Assembly (NCBI GenBank): GCA_027040375.1
Contig: JALUMJ010000053.1
Span: forward strand, 1-12,261
Length of the DNA stretch: 12,261 bases
Direction: 5' to 3'
DNA from: Campylobacteraceae bacterium
GTDB lineage: Bacteria; Campylobacterota; Campylobacteria; Campylobacterales; Sulfurospirillaceae
This document shows positions 6,532 to 12,261 of this stretch, piece after piece. A model generated the notes under the pieces. It searched no databases. It had not been told where the DNA came from and saw only the letters and a program-made list of their open reading frames with translations. A program made the translations under genes and the position numbers. Within the stretch, counting starts at the first letter, position 1; every line of letters starts with the position of its first letter.

Positions 6532-6564
6532 CTGGTATGCTTAAGTTTGGTACATGTTGGCAAT
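6532..6564 (+). repeat. Right terminal inverted repeat (33 bp)
   Basis: This is the exact reverse complement of 6297-6329, beginning immediately after lobe B. It ends 31 bases before the ybaB start codon and is not followed by a T-run, so the element is not a canonical intrinsic terminator. Confidence 0.95.
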
Positions 6565-6592
6565 GGTTGAAATTAGAGATTTTGTAGGATAA
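6565..6592 (+). pseudogene. panD: Displaced native 3' end of panD
   Basis: If 6297-6564 is removed, the panD frame joins at GAG-AT|G and reads E-M-V-E-I-R-D-F-V-G before TAA at 6590-6592. That leaves three bases before the ybaB ATG, like the 3-base gap between nfu and the TPR gene. If one AT copy is kept as a target duplication, the frame instead reads E-I-W-L-K-L-E-I-L and stops at TAG 6585-6587. Either way this is the severed tail of panD, no longer translated in frame; it still supplies the ybaB Shine-Dalgarno (AGGA, 6586-6589). Confidence 0.65.
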
Positions 6593-6595
6593 ATT

Positions 6596-6907
6596 ATGTT
6601 TGAAAATATGGACTTTTCTAAAATGGGCGAAATGCTTGAGATGGCACAAAAACAAGCAAAAAAGATGGAAGTAGATGCAAATAATAAAGAGTTTACTGCG
6701 AAAAGTGGTGGTGGACTTGTAAAAGTAAGTTTAAATGGACACGGCGAAGTTATCGATTTAAATATAGATGATTCTTTGCTTGAAGACAAGGAATCTTTGC
6801 AAATTTTACTAATGAGCGCCATAAATGATGGATATAAAATGGTAGAAGATGATAAAAAATTTGCCGCCTCGCAGATGCTAAGTGGCATGGGTGGATTTAA
6901 TAAATAA
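6596..6907 (+). CDS. YbaB/EbfC-family nucleoid-associated protein
   Basis: A 103-residue protein typical of the YbaB/EbfC family. It has a helical N-terminus rich in Met, Lys and Gln (MGEMLEMAQKQAKKMEVDANN). The conserved sheet region is TAKSGGGLVKVSLNGHGEVIDLNID, and a Gly/Met-rich C-terminus ends MLSGMGGFNK. Family members form tweezer-like dimers that bind DNA and, in several bacteria, influence expression of many genes. AGGA at 6586-6589 precedes the ATG. The panD-inserted element ends 31 bases upstream and may affect its expression. The family call is secure; the targets here are unknown. Confidence 0.94.
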   Translation: MFENMDFSKMGEMLEMAQKQAKKMEVDANNKEFTAKSGGGLVKVSLNGHGEVIDLNIDDSLLEDKESLQILLMSAINDGYKMVEDDKKFAASQMLSGMGGFNK

Positions 6908-6916
6908 AGGACTTAT

Positions 6917-7924
6917 ATGAGATACCTACTAAGCCTAGTATTTGCGATAAATTTATTGTTTGGTGCTAGTTTTGTTTATCCAAATTTTAAACAATGTTAC
7001 AATAAAAATCTAAAATCAATTGTATATTTTGGTGATACAAAAGCGATAGCGATCGCAAAGCATTATGCTGTTAGCTACTCTAAAAAGAAACCCTTGCATT
7101 CTTATGTAAAACATGACCCATTTTTAAATTTATATCTTTTTTATAGTCCAAAAGTATTGCATCCAGTTAAGTTAAAAGATACAAAGTATCTAAGCATGGG
7201 CGAATGGTTGGCGAGTATGGATGAGGACTCATTATATGCTGGTAACTTTGCAAAAAGAGGAATTGGCTTAAGTGTCTATTTTGAACAAAACTCTAAGACT
7301 CCAATAAATAGTATGGTAACTTGTCTTTGTTGTTCCATTTATGGTTTGGGCGTTGGAAATAAAAAATTTATATCTTCAAATTTGTTAAAAAGATTTTTAA
7401 ATTCAACTGAGATTTTTTACGGAGATATCGGAGCTAGATTTGCAAAAAAAGGTAGAAAAATTGTTGTAGCATCTATTGACCCAATGCACCCGAATCAAAA
7501 GCTAAAAGTTGGAGATATTATCGAGAAAATAGATGGTAAAAAAGTTAGAAATTTACAAGATTTAGAAAATAAGATACTATTTACTAGAAGAAACCAGAGT
7601 GTTAAAATAAAGTTTTTTAGAAAAAATACCTTACATGTAGAAGATATAAAAGTTTTCCAAAAAGTTGGTGGTGGAGAAGCTAGAGATTTATTTTTGGAAG
7701 CAAAAGGTATATATTTTGATAAAAATTTGAGTATCAAGAAGATTATCAAAGGCTCGTTTGCAGATAAAAATGGACTTAAAACAGGAGATAAACTTTTGCA
7801 AATTGGTAGAAAAAGTGTAAAAAATCAAAATGAAGCTAGAGCGGTATTTTCAAAAACTAAAAAAATGATTCGTTTGCTTTTTGCAAGAGGCGGGGCGCAG
7901 TTTTTTATAAAGGTGGATAAGTGA
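6917..7924 (+). CDS. Exported PDZ-domain protein of unknown function
   Basis: A 335-residue protein with an N-terminal signal sequence (MRYLLSLVFAINLLFGAS) that probably directs it to the periplasm. Signal peptidase I cleavage is likely near residue 17, and the +1 position is not Cys, so it is not an obvious lipoprotein. A first PDZ-like domain lies around residues 175-255 (IDPMHPNQKLKVGDIIEKIDGKKV). A second, shorter one follows around 260-325 (IIKGSFADKNGLKTGDKLLQIGRKSV). There is no serine protease domain or catalytic triad, so it is not a DegP/HtrA protease. A compact Cys cluster, Cys136-X-Cys138-Cys139, precedes the PDZ region. It lies nine bases after ybaB, and its TGA overlaps the ispA GTG by four bases. 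Confidence 0.82.
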   Translation: MRYLLSLVFAINLLFGASFVYPNFKQCYNKNLKSIVYFGDTKAIAIAKHYAVSYSKKKPLHSYVKHDPFLNLYLFYSPKVLHPVKLKDTKYLSMGEWLASMDEDSLYAGNFAKRGIGLSVYFEQNSKTPINSMVTCLCCSIYGLGVGNKKFISSNLLKRFLNSTEIFYGDIGARFAKKGRKIVVASIDPMHPNQKLKVGDIIEKIDGKKVRNLQDLENKILFTRRNQSVKIKFFRKNTLHVEDIKVFQKVGGGEARDLFLEAKGIYFDKNLSIKKIIKGSFADKNGLKTGDKLLQIGRKSVKNQNEARAVFSKTKKMIRLLFARGGAQFFIKVDK

Positions 7925-8784
7925 GTTCGAAAGAACAATTATTAAAAAATTTTGAATTATATGTTGAAAGAAACCTTCCGATAGTAGAAGGCTATCACCC
8001 TCATTTTCAAAAAGCTCTTGGAGAGATTTTGTTAGCTGGTGGAAAAAGATTTAGGCCACTTCTTGTCTTGAGTGTTGTTGATGCGGTTGAGCCTTTATTG
8101 ATAGAAAATTCCTACCCAGTAGCCCTTGGAGTTGAGATGCTCCATACCTACTCTTTGATACACGATGATTTGCCTAGCATGGATAATGCAGGGCTAAGAA
8201 GAGGACATCCGACACTACATGTAACTTATGATGAAGTGACTGCAATACTAGCAGGAGATGCACTAAACACTGATGCTTTTTATAGGATTTCAACAGCGCC
8301 ACTTAGTGCTTCTGTGAGGATTGAGCTTATTGAGATTTTAGCTAAAAATGGTGGTAGTGGTGGCATGGTAATAGGTCAAGCAATTGATTGTGAATTTGAA
8401 GATAAAAGACTAAATCTTAAAGAGTTAGAATTTTTACATGTAAACAAAACTGCCAAACTGATAGCTGCTTCTTTGTTGATGGGAGCTGTTATATGTGATT
8501 TGGATGAAAAGAGTAAAAATTCTATATATAATTTTGGTTTAAAACTTGGTCTTTTATTTCAAATTCAAGATGATATCATAGATGCTACGATGAGTGAAAA
8601 AGAAGCAGGAAAACCTACAGGAAATGACGAACATAAGAATTCATTTGTAAATCTTTTAGGCTTAGATGGTGCATTGGCATATAAGACAGAGGCGCTAAAA
8701 GCTTTACATGTGGAGTTAGAAAAATTAGATAAAAAACTAGCCAATAGGCTTGAAGTTATAGTAAAGGGATATTTTAATGGATGA
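7921..8784 (+). CDS. ispA: Polyprenyl synthetase, probably farnesyl/geranylgeranyl diphosphate synthase
   Basis: A 287-residue trans-isoprenyl diphosphate synthase. It has GGKRFRPLLVLSV near residues 40-52. The first aspartate-rich motif is D82-D83-L-P-S-M-D88, the DDxxxxD form common in bacterial type II farnesyl synthases, followed by RRGHPT. The second aspartate-rich motif is D217-D218-I-I-D221. It condenses DMAPP/IPP into C15 or longer precursors for undecaprenyl phosphate, quinones and other lipids. The start is GTG at 7921, inside GTGA overlapping the upstream stop, with AAAGG at 7909-7913. Its end overlaps tkt by eight bases. Product chain length cannot be settled from sequence alone. 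Confidence 0.94.
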   Translation: MSSKEQLLKNFELYVERNLPIVEGYHPHFQKALGEILLAGGKRFRPLLVLSVVDAVEPLLIENSYPVALGVEMLHTYSLIHDDLPSMDNAGLRRGHPTLHVTYDEVTAILAGDALNTDAFYRISTAPLSASVRIELIEILAKNGGSGGMVIGQAIDCEFEDKRLNLKELEFLHVNKTAKLIAASLLMGAVICDLDEKSKNSIYNFGLKLGLLFQIQDDIIDATMSEKEAGKPTGNDEHKNSFVNLLGLDGALAYKTEALKALHVELEKLDKKLANRLEVIVKGYFNG

Positions 8785-10762
8785 TTTAGAGATGCTAAAG
8801 AAGCAAGCGGATACGATTAGGTTTTTGTGTGCAGATATGGTGCAAAAGGCAAATAGTGGACACCCCGGAGCCCCTATGGGTTTGGCCGATATAGTTACGG
8901 TACTCAGTAAATATTTAAGACATAATCCTAAAAATCCAAAATGGCTAAATAGAGATAGATTGGTTTTTAGTGGTGGACATGCTTCTGCTTTGATTTACTC
9001 GTTTTTGCATTTAAGTGGATATGATTTAAGCTTAGATGATTTAAAGAATTTTAGACAATTTAATAGCAAGACTCCTGGACACCCCGAATACGGACATGTC
9101 CCTGGAGTTGAAGTGACAACTGGACCATTGGGTCAAGGCATAGCAGATGCAGTTGGTTTTGCGATGGCTGAAAAGATGGCTGAGGCTAAATTAAATAGTG
9201 AAACAACTAAGATAATAGACCATAAAGTATATGCTCTTTGCGGTGATGGTGACTTGGAAGAAGGTATTAGCTATGAAGCTTGTGCATTAGCCGGTCATTT
9301 GGGACTTGATAATCTAGTTATGTTTTATGACTGTAATCATATCACGATAGAGGGAAATGTTGGTTTGGCTTGGAGCGAAGATGTTAAAAGACGATTTGAA
9401 GCGCAAGGTTGGCAAGTTTCAAGGATTGATGGCAATAATTATGAAGAGATAAGCGAAGTTTTGCAAAATGCCAAAGAGCAGACAAAACCATATCTTATAA
9501 TCGCAAACACCATCATCGGAAAAGGCGCAGTTGGTCTGGAAGGTTTGAGCGAAACTCATGGTGCTCCATTGGGTGAAGAAGTGATTAAAAAATCCAAGAT
9601 AAAAGCTGGCTTTGACCCAGATAAAAAGTTTTTTATAAGTGAAGATGTAAAAGCTAGATTTGAGTGCGCCGTTGAAAAAGGTGATTTGTATGAGAGGCAA
9701 TGGAATAAACTTTTAAACGAAGCTCCTTTGGTTGAACAAAATGAAACTCTAAAAGCATTGTTAAATCCTGACTTTTCAAGGATAGATTGGCCTAGTTTTG
9801 AAGATGGAAGCGGAGTTGCCACTAGAGATAGTAATGGTCAGATTCTAAATGCTATTGCTCGTGCAATTCCTGGTTTTGTTGGAGGAAGCGCAGATTTGGC
9901 ACCATCAAATAAAACCAATTTAAAAGATATGGGTTATTTCCCGACAGGTAGAAACATCCATTTTGGTATCCGAGAACACTCTATGGCGGCTATCACAAAT
10001 GCGATTGCTCTATATGGACTTTTTAAACCTTTTAGTGCTACATTTTTTATATTTAGCGATTATCTAAAACCAGCTGCTAGACTTTCGGCTCTTATGGGAA
10101 TTCAAAACTTTTTTGTATGGACTCATGATAGTATAGGAGTTGGCGAAGATGGACCGACACATCAGCCTATAGAACAATTAAGCCAGTTTAGAGCAATGCC
10201 AAACTTTTACACTTTTAGGCCAGCAGATGCAAGTGAAAATGTAGCTTGTTGGAAAAAAGCACTTAGCATGAAAAATTCTCCGTCAGCATTTGTGCTTTCT
10301 CGCCAAAAATTACAAACTCTAAAAGCAGGTAAAACTGAGTTTGGAGAAGTGGAAAATGGTGGATATTTAGTTAAAAAAAGAGAAAATGCAACTCTGAGCA
10401 TCATTGCAAGTGGAAGTGAGCTTATGCCTTCACTTAAAGCTGCTTGTCACTTGGAACTTGCAGGTATAAATGCAAATGTCGTAAGTGTTCCTTGCTTTGA
10501 TCTTTTTGTCGAACAAGATAAGAGTTATATCGATAAAGTGATAGACCCAGGCACTAAAGTTTTAGCAGTAGAAGCGGCTAGTGGAATCGAGTGGTATAGA
10601 TTTGCGGATGATGTTTTGGGTATGAACAGCTTTGGTGCAAGTGCCCCAGCAAATGAATTATTTAAAAAGTTTGGTTTTACGATAAAGGGCATAAAACAAA
10701 GAGCGATGGATTTGATGAACAAAGAGTATGTCGAGACCGAAGCAAAAGGTGAAAAATTATAA
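8777..10762 (+). CDS. tkt: Transketolase
   Basis: A 661-residue full-length transketolase. The N-terminal pyrophosphate domain has SGHPGAPMGLADI (His29) and GDGDLEEGISYEA (G156-D159) followed by FYDCNHITIEG, the thiamine diphosphate/metal site. The middle domain has the catalytic Glu400 in FGIREHSMAAI and the loops HDSIGVGEDGPTHQP and FRPADA. A C-terminal domain of about 130 residues completes it. It moves two-carbon ketol units between sugar phosphates in the non-oxidative pentose phosphate pathway. The ATG at 8777 overlaps the ispA end by eight bases and is preceded by AAAGGGA at 8764-8770. Its TAA (10760-10762) is embedded in the presumed start of the next gene. Confidence 0.97.
   Translation: MDDLEMLKKQADTIRFLCADMVQKANSGHPGAPMGLADIVTVLSKYLRHNPKNPKWLNRDRLVFSGGHASALIYSFLHLSGYDLSLDDLKNFRQFNSKTPGHPEYGHVPGVEVTTGPLGQGIADAVGFAMAEKMAEAKLNSETTKIIDHKVYALCGDGDLEEGISYEACALAGHLGLDNLVMFYDCNHITIEGNVGLAWSEDVKRRFEAQGWQVSRIDGNNYEEISEVLQNAKEQTKPYLIIANTIIGKGAVGLEGLSETHGAPLGEEVIKKSKIKAGFDPDKKFFISEDVKARFECAVEKGDLYERQWNKLLNEAPLVEQNETLKALLNPDFSRIDWPSFEDGSGVATRDSNGQILNAIARAIPGFVGGSADLAPSNKTNLKDMGYFPTGRNIHFGIREHSMAAITNAIALYGLFKPFSATFFIFSDYLKPAARLSALMGIQNFFVWTHDSIGVGEDGPTHQPIEQLSQFRAMPNFYTFRPADASENVACWKKALSMKNSPSAFVLSRQKLQTLKAGKTEFGEVENGGYLVKKRENATLSIIASGSELMPSLKAACHLELAGINANVVSVPCFDLFVEQDKSYIDKVIDPGTKVLAVEAASGIEWYRFADDVLGMNSFGASAPANELFKKFGFTIKGIKQRAMDLMNKEYVETEAKGEKL
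10744..10752 (+). promoter_or_regulatory. Shine-Dalgarno for the racemase gene that points to a non-AUG start
   Basis: AAAAGGTGA at 10744-10752 is a good ribosome-binding site inside the tkt end. It is correctly spaced for initiation at ATT 10756 or ATA 10759, but lies 33 or more bases from the first ATG (10786). It therefore argues that translation starts before 10786. Confidence 0.6.
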
Positions 10763-11445
10763 AAACTATAGGACTGTTAGGTGGCATGAGTTGGGAAAGC
10801 AGTGCCACCTATTATAAAATTATAAATCAATACACCAATACTCTTTTGGGCTCACAAAATAACGCAAAGTCCATTATGGTTACAGTAAATTTTGATGAGA
10901 TAGAAAAACTACAGCATGCAGATAAGTGGGAAGAAGCTACGCAAATCTTGATAAAAGCTTGTAAATCTTTACAGAACGGTGGAGCTGATTTTATAGTGAT
11001 TTGTACAAATACTATGCATAAACTTTTACCAAAAATATCTCCACATGTAGAGGTGCCTTTTTTGCATATAGCCCAGGCTACTGCAAAAGAGATTAAAAAA
11101 GACGGCAACTCCAAGGTATTGCTAATGGGCACAAAATTTACTATGCAAGAGGATTTTTATAAAAAAATATTGATAGAAAATGGTATTAAAGTTGAAATTC
11201 CAAATACGCAAGATATGGAATTAATACACAAAGTCATATATAAAGAGCTGTGCTTAGGGAGCATAAAAGAGAGTTCAAAAAAAGCTTTTATGCAGATAAT
11301 ATCCAAAGCGAAAGATATTGATGGCGTGATATTAGGTTGCACTGAAATTGGAATGCTTATTGCTCAAAATGATGTTGATGTAAAAGTGTATGACACAACT
11401 GTTGTCCACGCAAAAGAAGCTGTGAGAATGGCGGTTTTATCGTGA
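10759..11445 (+). CDS. Aspartate/glutamate racemase-family protein (start not AUG)
   Basis: A protein of about 228 residues in the Asp/Glu racemase family (YgeA/aspartate racemase type). It has the two-cysteine active site: ICTNTMHK with Cys82 and LGCTEIGMLI with Cys194. Such enzymes are cofactor-independent and interconvert L- and D-acidic amino acids. The family N-terminus is K-T-I-G-L-L-G-G-M-S-W-E-S, which is in frame from 10762. The first ATG, at 10786 (the Met of GGMSW), would remove the first beta strand and active-site glycines. I place the start at ATA 10759, giving an ATAA overlap with the tkt stop; ATT at 10756 is the alternative. The HAD gene overlaps its end by four bases. Whether it is expressed or a fading gene is open. 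Confidence 0.82.
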   Translation: MKTIGLLGGMSWESSATYYKIINQYTNTLLGSQNNAKSIMVTVNFDEIEKLQHADKWEEATQILIKACKSLQNGGADFIVICTNTMHKLLPKISPHVEVPFLHIAQATAKEIKKDGNSKVLLMGTKFTMQEDFYKKILIENGIKVEIPNTQDMELIHKVIYKELCLGSIKESSKKAFMQIISKAKDIDGVILGCTEIGMLIAQNDVDVKVYDTTVVHAKEAVRMAVLS

Positions 11446-12098
11446 AAAAAACTACAGTTATATTTGACTTGGATGGAACGCTGCTTGATACTTTAGAAGA
11501 TATAGCTATTAGTTCAAACCATGTGTTAGAGTGTTTTGGCAAAAAAACAATCGAAGTGGAAAAGTATAGATATTTAGTGGGCGAGGGCGCTTTAAAATTG
11601 ATGCAAGGTATCTTGCCTGATGCTTGTGGTGAAGATATTGAAAAAGCACTGAGTATTTTTGAAGAACATTATGCTAAGCAATATGATAAAAACACAAAAT
11701 TATATGCTGGAGTTAGTAAGCTATTATCCTTTTTGCAAAAAAGAGGCTACAAGATGGCAATCTTGTCAAATAAACCAAACAGCTTTACAAAACTTTGTGC
11801 TATAAAATATCTAAGAAATTGGAACTTTGATGCAGTTTATGGCATCCGAGACAATATACCAAGAAAACCAGACCCAGCAGGTGCAAAAGAGATTATGAAA
11901 GAGCTACATGTAGAGCCCCAAGAGTGTCTTTTTATAGGGGACACTAAGATAGACATGATAACTGCTAAAAGTGCCAGTATAGATTCTATCGGTGTTTTAT
12001 GGGGTTTTAGAGATAAGGATGAGCTAGAAAAAAATGGTGCAAATCATATAGCAGAATCACCAGAACTTGCTATAAAGTTAATCGATAAAATTTCATAA
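11442..12098 (+). CDS. HAD-superfamily phosphatase, phosphoglycolate-phosphatase-like
   Basis: A 218-residue HAD hydrolase of the Gph/PGP type. Motif I is FDLDGTLLDTLEDI with nucleophile Asp9 and acid/base Asp11. Motif II is ILSNKP; the motif III lysine is Lys142 in RKPDP; and motif IV is FIGDTKIDM with Asp167 and Asp171. An alpha-helical cap of the C1 class lies between motifs I and II (about residues 16-85). Family members remove phosphate from phosphoglycolate or similar small molecules, and the substrate here is not determinable. The start is GTG at 11442, within GTGA overlapping the racemase stop. There is no strong Shine-Dalgarno, so it probably depends on translational coupling. Confidence 0.9.
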   Translation: MKKTTVIFDLDGTLLDTLEDIAISSNHVLECFGKKTIEVEKYRYLVGEGALKLMQGILPDACGEDIEKALSIFEEHYAKQYDKNTKLYAGVSKLLSFLQKRGYKMAILSNKPNSFTKLCAIKYLRNWNFDAVYGIRDNIPRKPDPAGAKEIMKELHVEPQECLFIGDTKIDMITAKSASIDSIGVLWGFRDKDELEKNGANHIAESPELAIKLIDKIS

Positions 12099-12124
12099 TA
12101 TTATGAGACCACAGTATAGTTTTT

Positions 12125-12138
12125 AAGGATTTATATGA
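12125..12138 (+). other. Shine-Dalgarno and start codon of the next, apparently interrupted gene
   Basis: AAGGA (12125-12129), five bases, then ATG at 12135-12137 form a well-spaced start 36 bases after the HAD stop. A TATAGT at 12115-12120 could be a -10 box. After ATGA the sequence changes character (GTGTG, stable helices, higher GC) and the frame closes at TAG 12240-12242. The start codon therefore probably belongs to a gene whose remainder lies beyond an insertion. The gene identity is unknown. Confidence 0.4.
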
Positions 12139-12261
12139 GTGTGCCAAGCAAAGCTAAGGCAATCAAGCTGGACAATCCAGCCCAGATAAAGATTAACCAT
12201 CAGTCTGGAACCAAACTACACAGGCTAGGAGGTAACAAATAGCTTGAAGCTGTAGTAAGGG
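12139..12261 (+). mobile_element. Probable 5' end of a group II intron (continues past window)
   Basis: Starting at 12139 is GTGTG, matching the GUGYG 5' consensus of group II introns. The next 118 bases fold into serial helices as domain I would: GCC-AGC with GCT-GGC (12143-12160); a perfect GCTGGA-CAA-TCCAGC hairpin (12167-12181); CCAGA with TCTGG (12182-12186, 12204-12208); and CTACA with TGTAG (12216-12220, 12251-12255) enclosing GCTA/TAGC. The GC content is visibly higher than in the flanking genes. No intron-encoded reverse transcriptase or domain V is inside the window, so the call rests on the 5' motif and fold only. The alternative, a short 35-codon reading frame from ATG 12135, looks spurious. 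Confidence 0.55.

Larger units (their letters stand above)
6297..6564. mobile_element. 268-bp bilobed inverted-repeat element (MITE-like), inserted in panD 3' end
   Basis: Bases 6297-6329 and 6532-6564 are perfect 33-bp terminal inverted repeats (outer ends ATTGCCAACATG and CATGTTGGCAAT). Inside are two hairpin lobes, 6330-6426 and 6436-6531. Each is closed by a perfect 12-bp stem and abuts the outer stem with no unpaired base. The lobes are joined by TCCGAAGGA, itself a 3-bp mini-hairpin. The predicted fold is a cross-shaped four-way junction. There is no credible gene inside. The ends, size and position in a coding gene fit a non-autonomous element moved in trans by a transposase elsewhere. 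A 2-bp AT is present at both ends (6297-6298, 6563-6564), which could be a target duplication with the element then being 6299-6562. I cannot name its family. Confidence 0.85.

Noticed and set aside
6281..6544. 87-codon + strand reading frame across the inverted-repeat element
   Set aside because: It begins inside panD in another frame, runs through the palindromic element, has no Shine-Dalgarno and no recognisable protein features.
6297..6564. Intrinsic terminator or tRNA-like gene within the cross-shaped element
   Set aside because: There is no T-run after either stem, and the arm lengths and absence of tRNA invariant bases rule out a tRNA.
6541..6888. 115-codon - strand reading frame opposite ybaB
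   Set aside because: It is a shadow of ybaB on the other strand, with no family resemblance.
12135..12242. 35-codon gene starting at ATG 12135
   Set aside because: The start signal is good, but the body coincides with serial RNA helices beginning at GTGTG, no family is recognised and it ends abruptly; an interrupted gene is more likely.

Overview
The window is a chromosomal segment of an AT-rich bacterium, most likely a member of the Campylobacterota (Epsilonproteobacteria; a Sulfurimonas-like relative is plausible). Three things point there. The gene order map-infA-rpmJ-rpsM-rpsK-rpsD-rpoA-rplQ is followed by nfu / TPR / murE / panD / ybaB / PDZ / ispA / tkt. RpoA carries the AHPLRR motif that I associate with this clade in place of GNALRR. 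Promoters look like TATAAT boxes without a clear -35. All genes lie on the + strand.

Bases 1-3689 hold the 3' end of map and then the translation/transcription block: IF-1, L36, S13, S11, S4, RNA polymerase alpha and L17, closed by a strong intrinsic terminator at 3657-3689. Two non-coding stretches in it are structured: a string of four small hairpins with a 28-bp direct repeat before infA (145-256), and a leader with its own promoter and two larger hairpins before rpmJ (489-672).

Bases 3690-12098 hold a tightly packed metabolic operon: a NifU-type Fe-S scaffold, a TPR protein, MurE (peptidoglycan), PanD (beta-alanine for CoA), YbaB (nucleoid), an exported PDZ protein, IspA (prenyl diphosphates), transketolase, an Asp/Glu racemase-family protein and a HAD phosphatase. 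Most junctions overlap by 4-8 bases or are separated by 3-9 bases. Two breaks in that order stand out. First, a 268-bp inverted-repeat element (6297-6564) sits in the 3' end of panD. It has 33-bp perfect terminal inverted repeats and two almost equal internal hairpin lobes (97 and 96 nt), each tipped by a palindrome with the core CTACTAGTAG. It looks like a non-coding mobile element (MITE-like) and has rewritten the PanD C-terminus. Second, the racemase gene has no ATG, GTG or TTG where homology demands its start; the stop/start overlap reads ATAA where ATGA would be expected.

Bases 12099-12261 carry a Shine-Dalgarno and an ATG. From base 12139 the sequence begins GTGTG and folds into serial helices, as expected for the 5' end of a group II intron that has entered the next gene just after its start codon. 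The window ends inside it, so this call is provisional.
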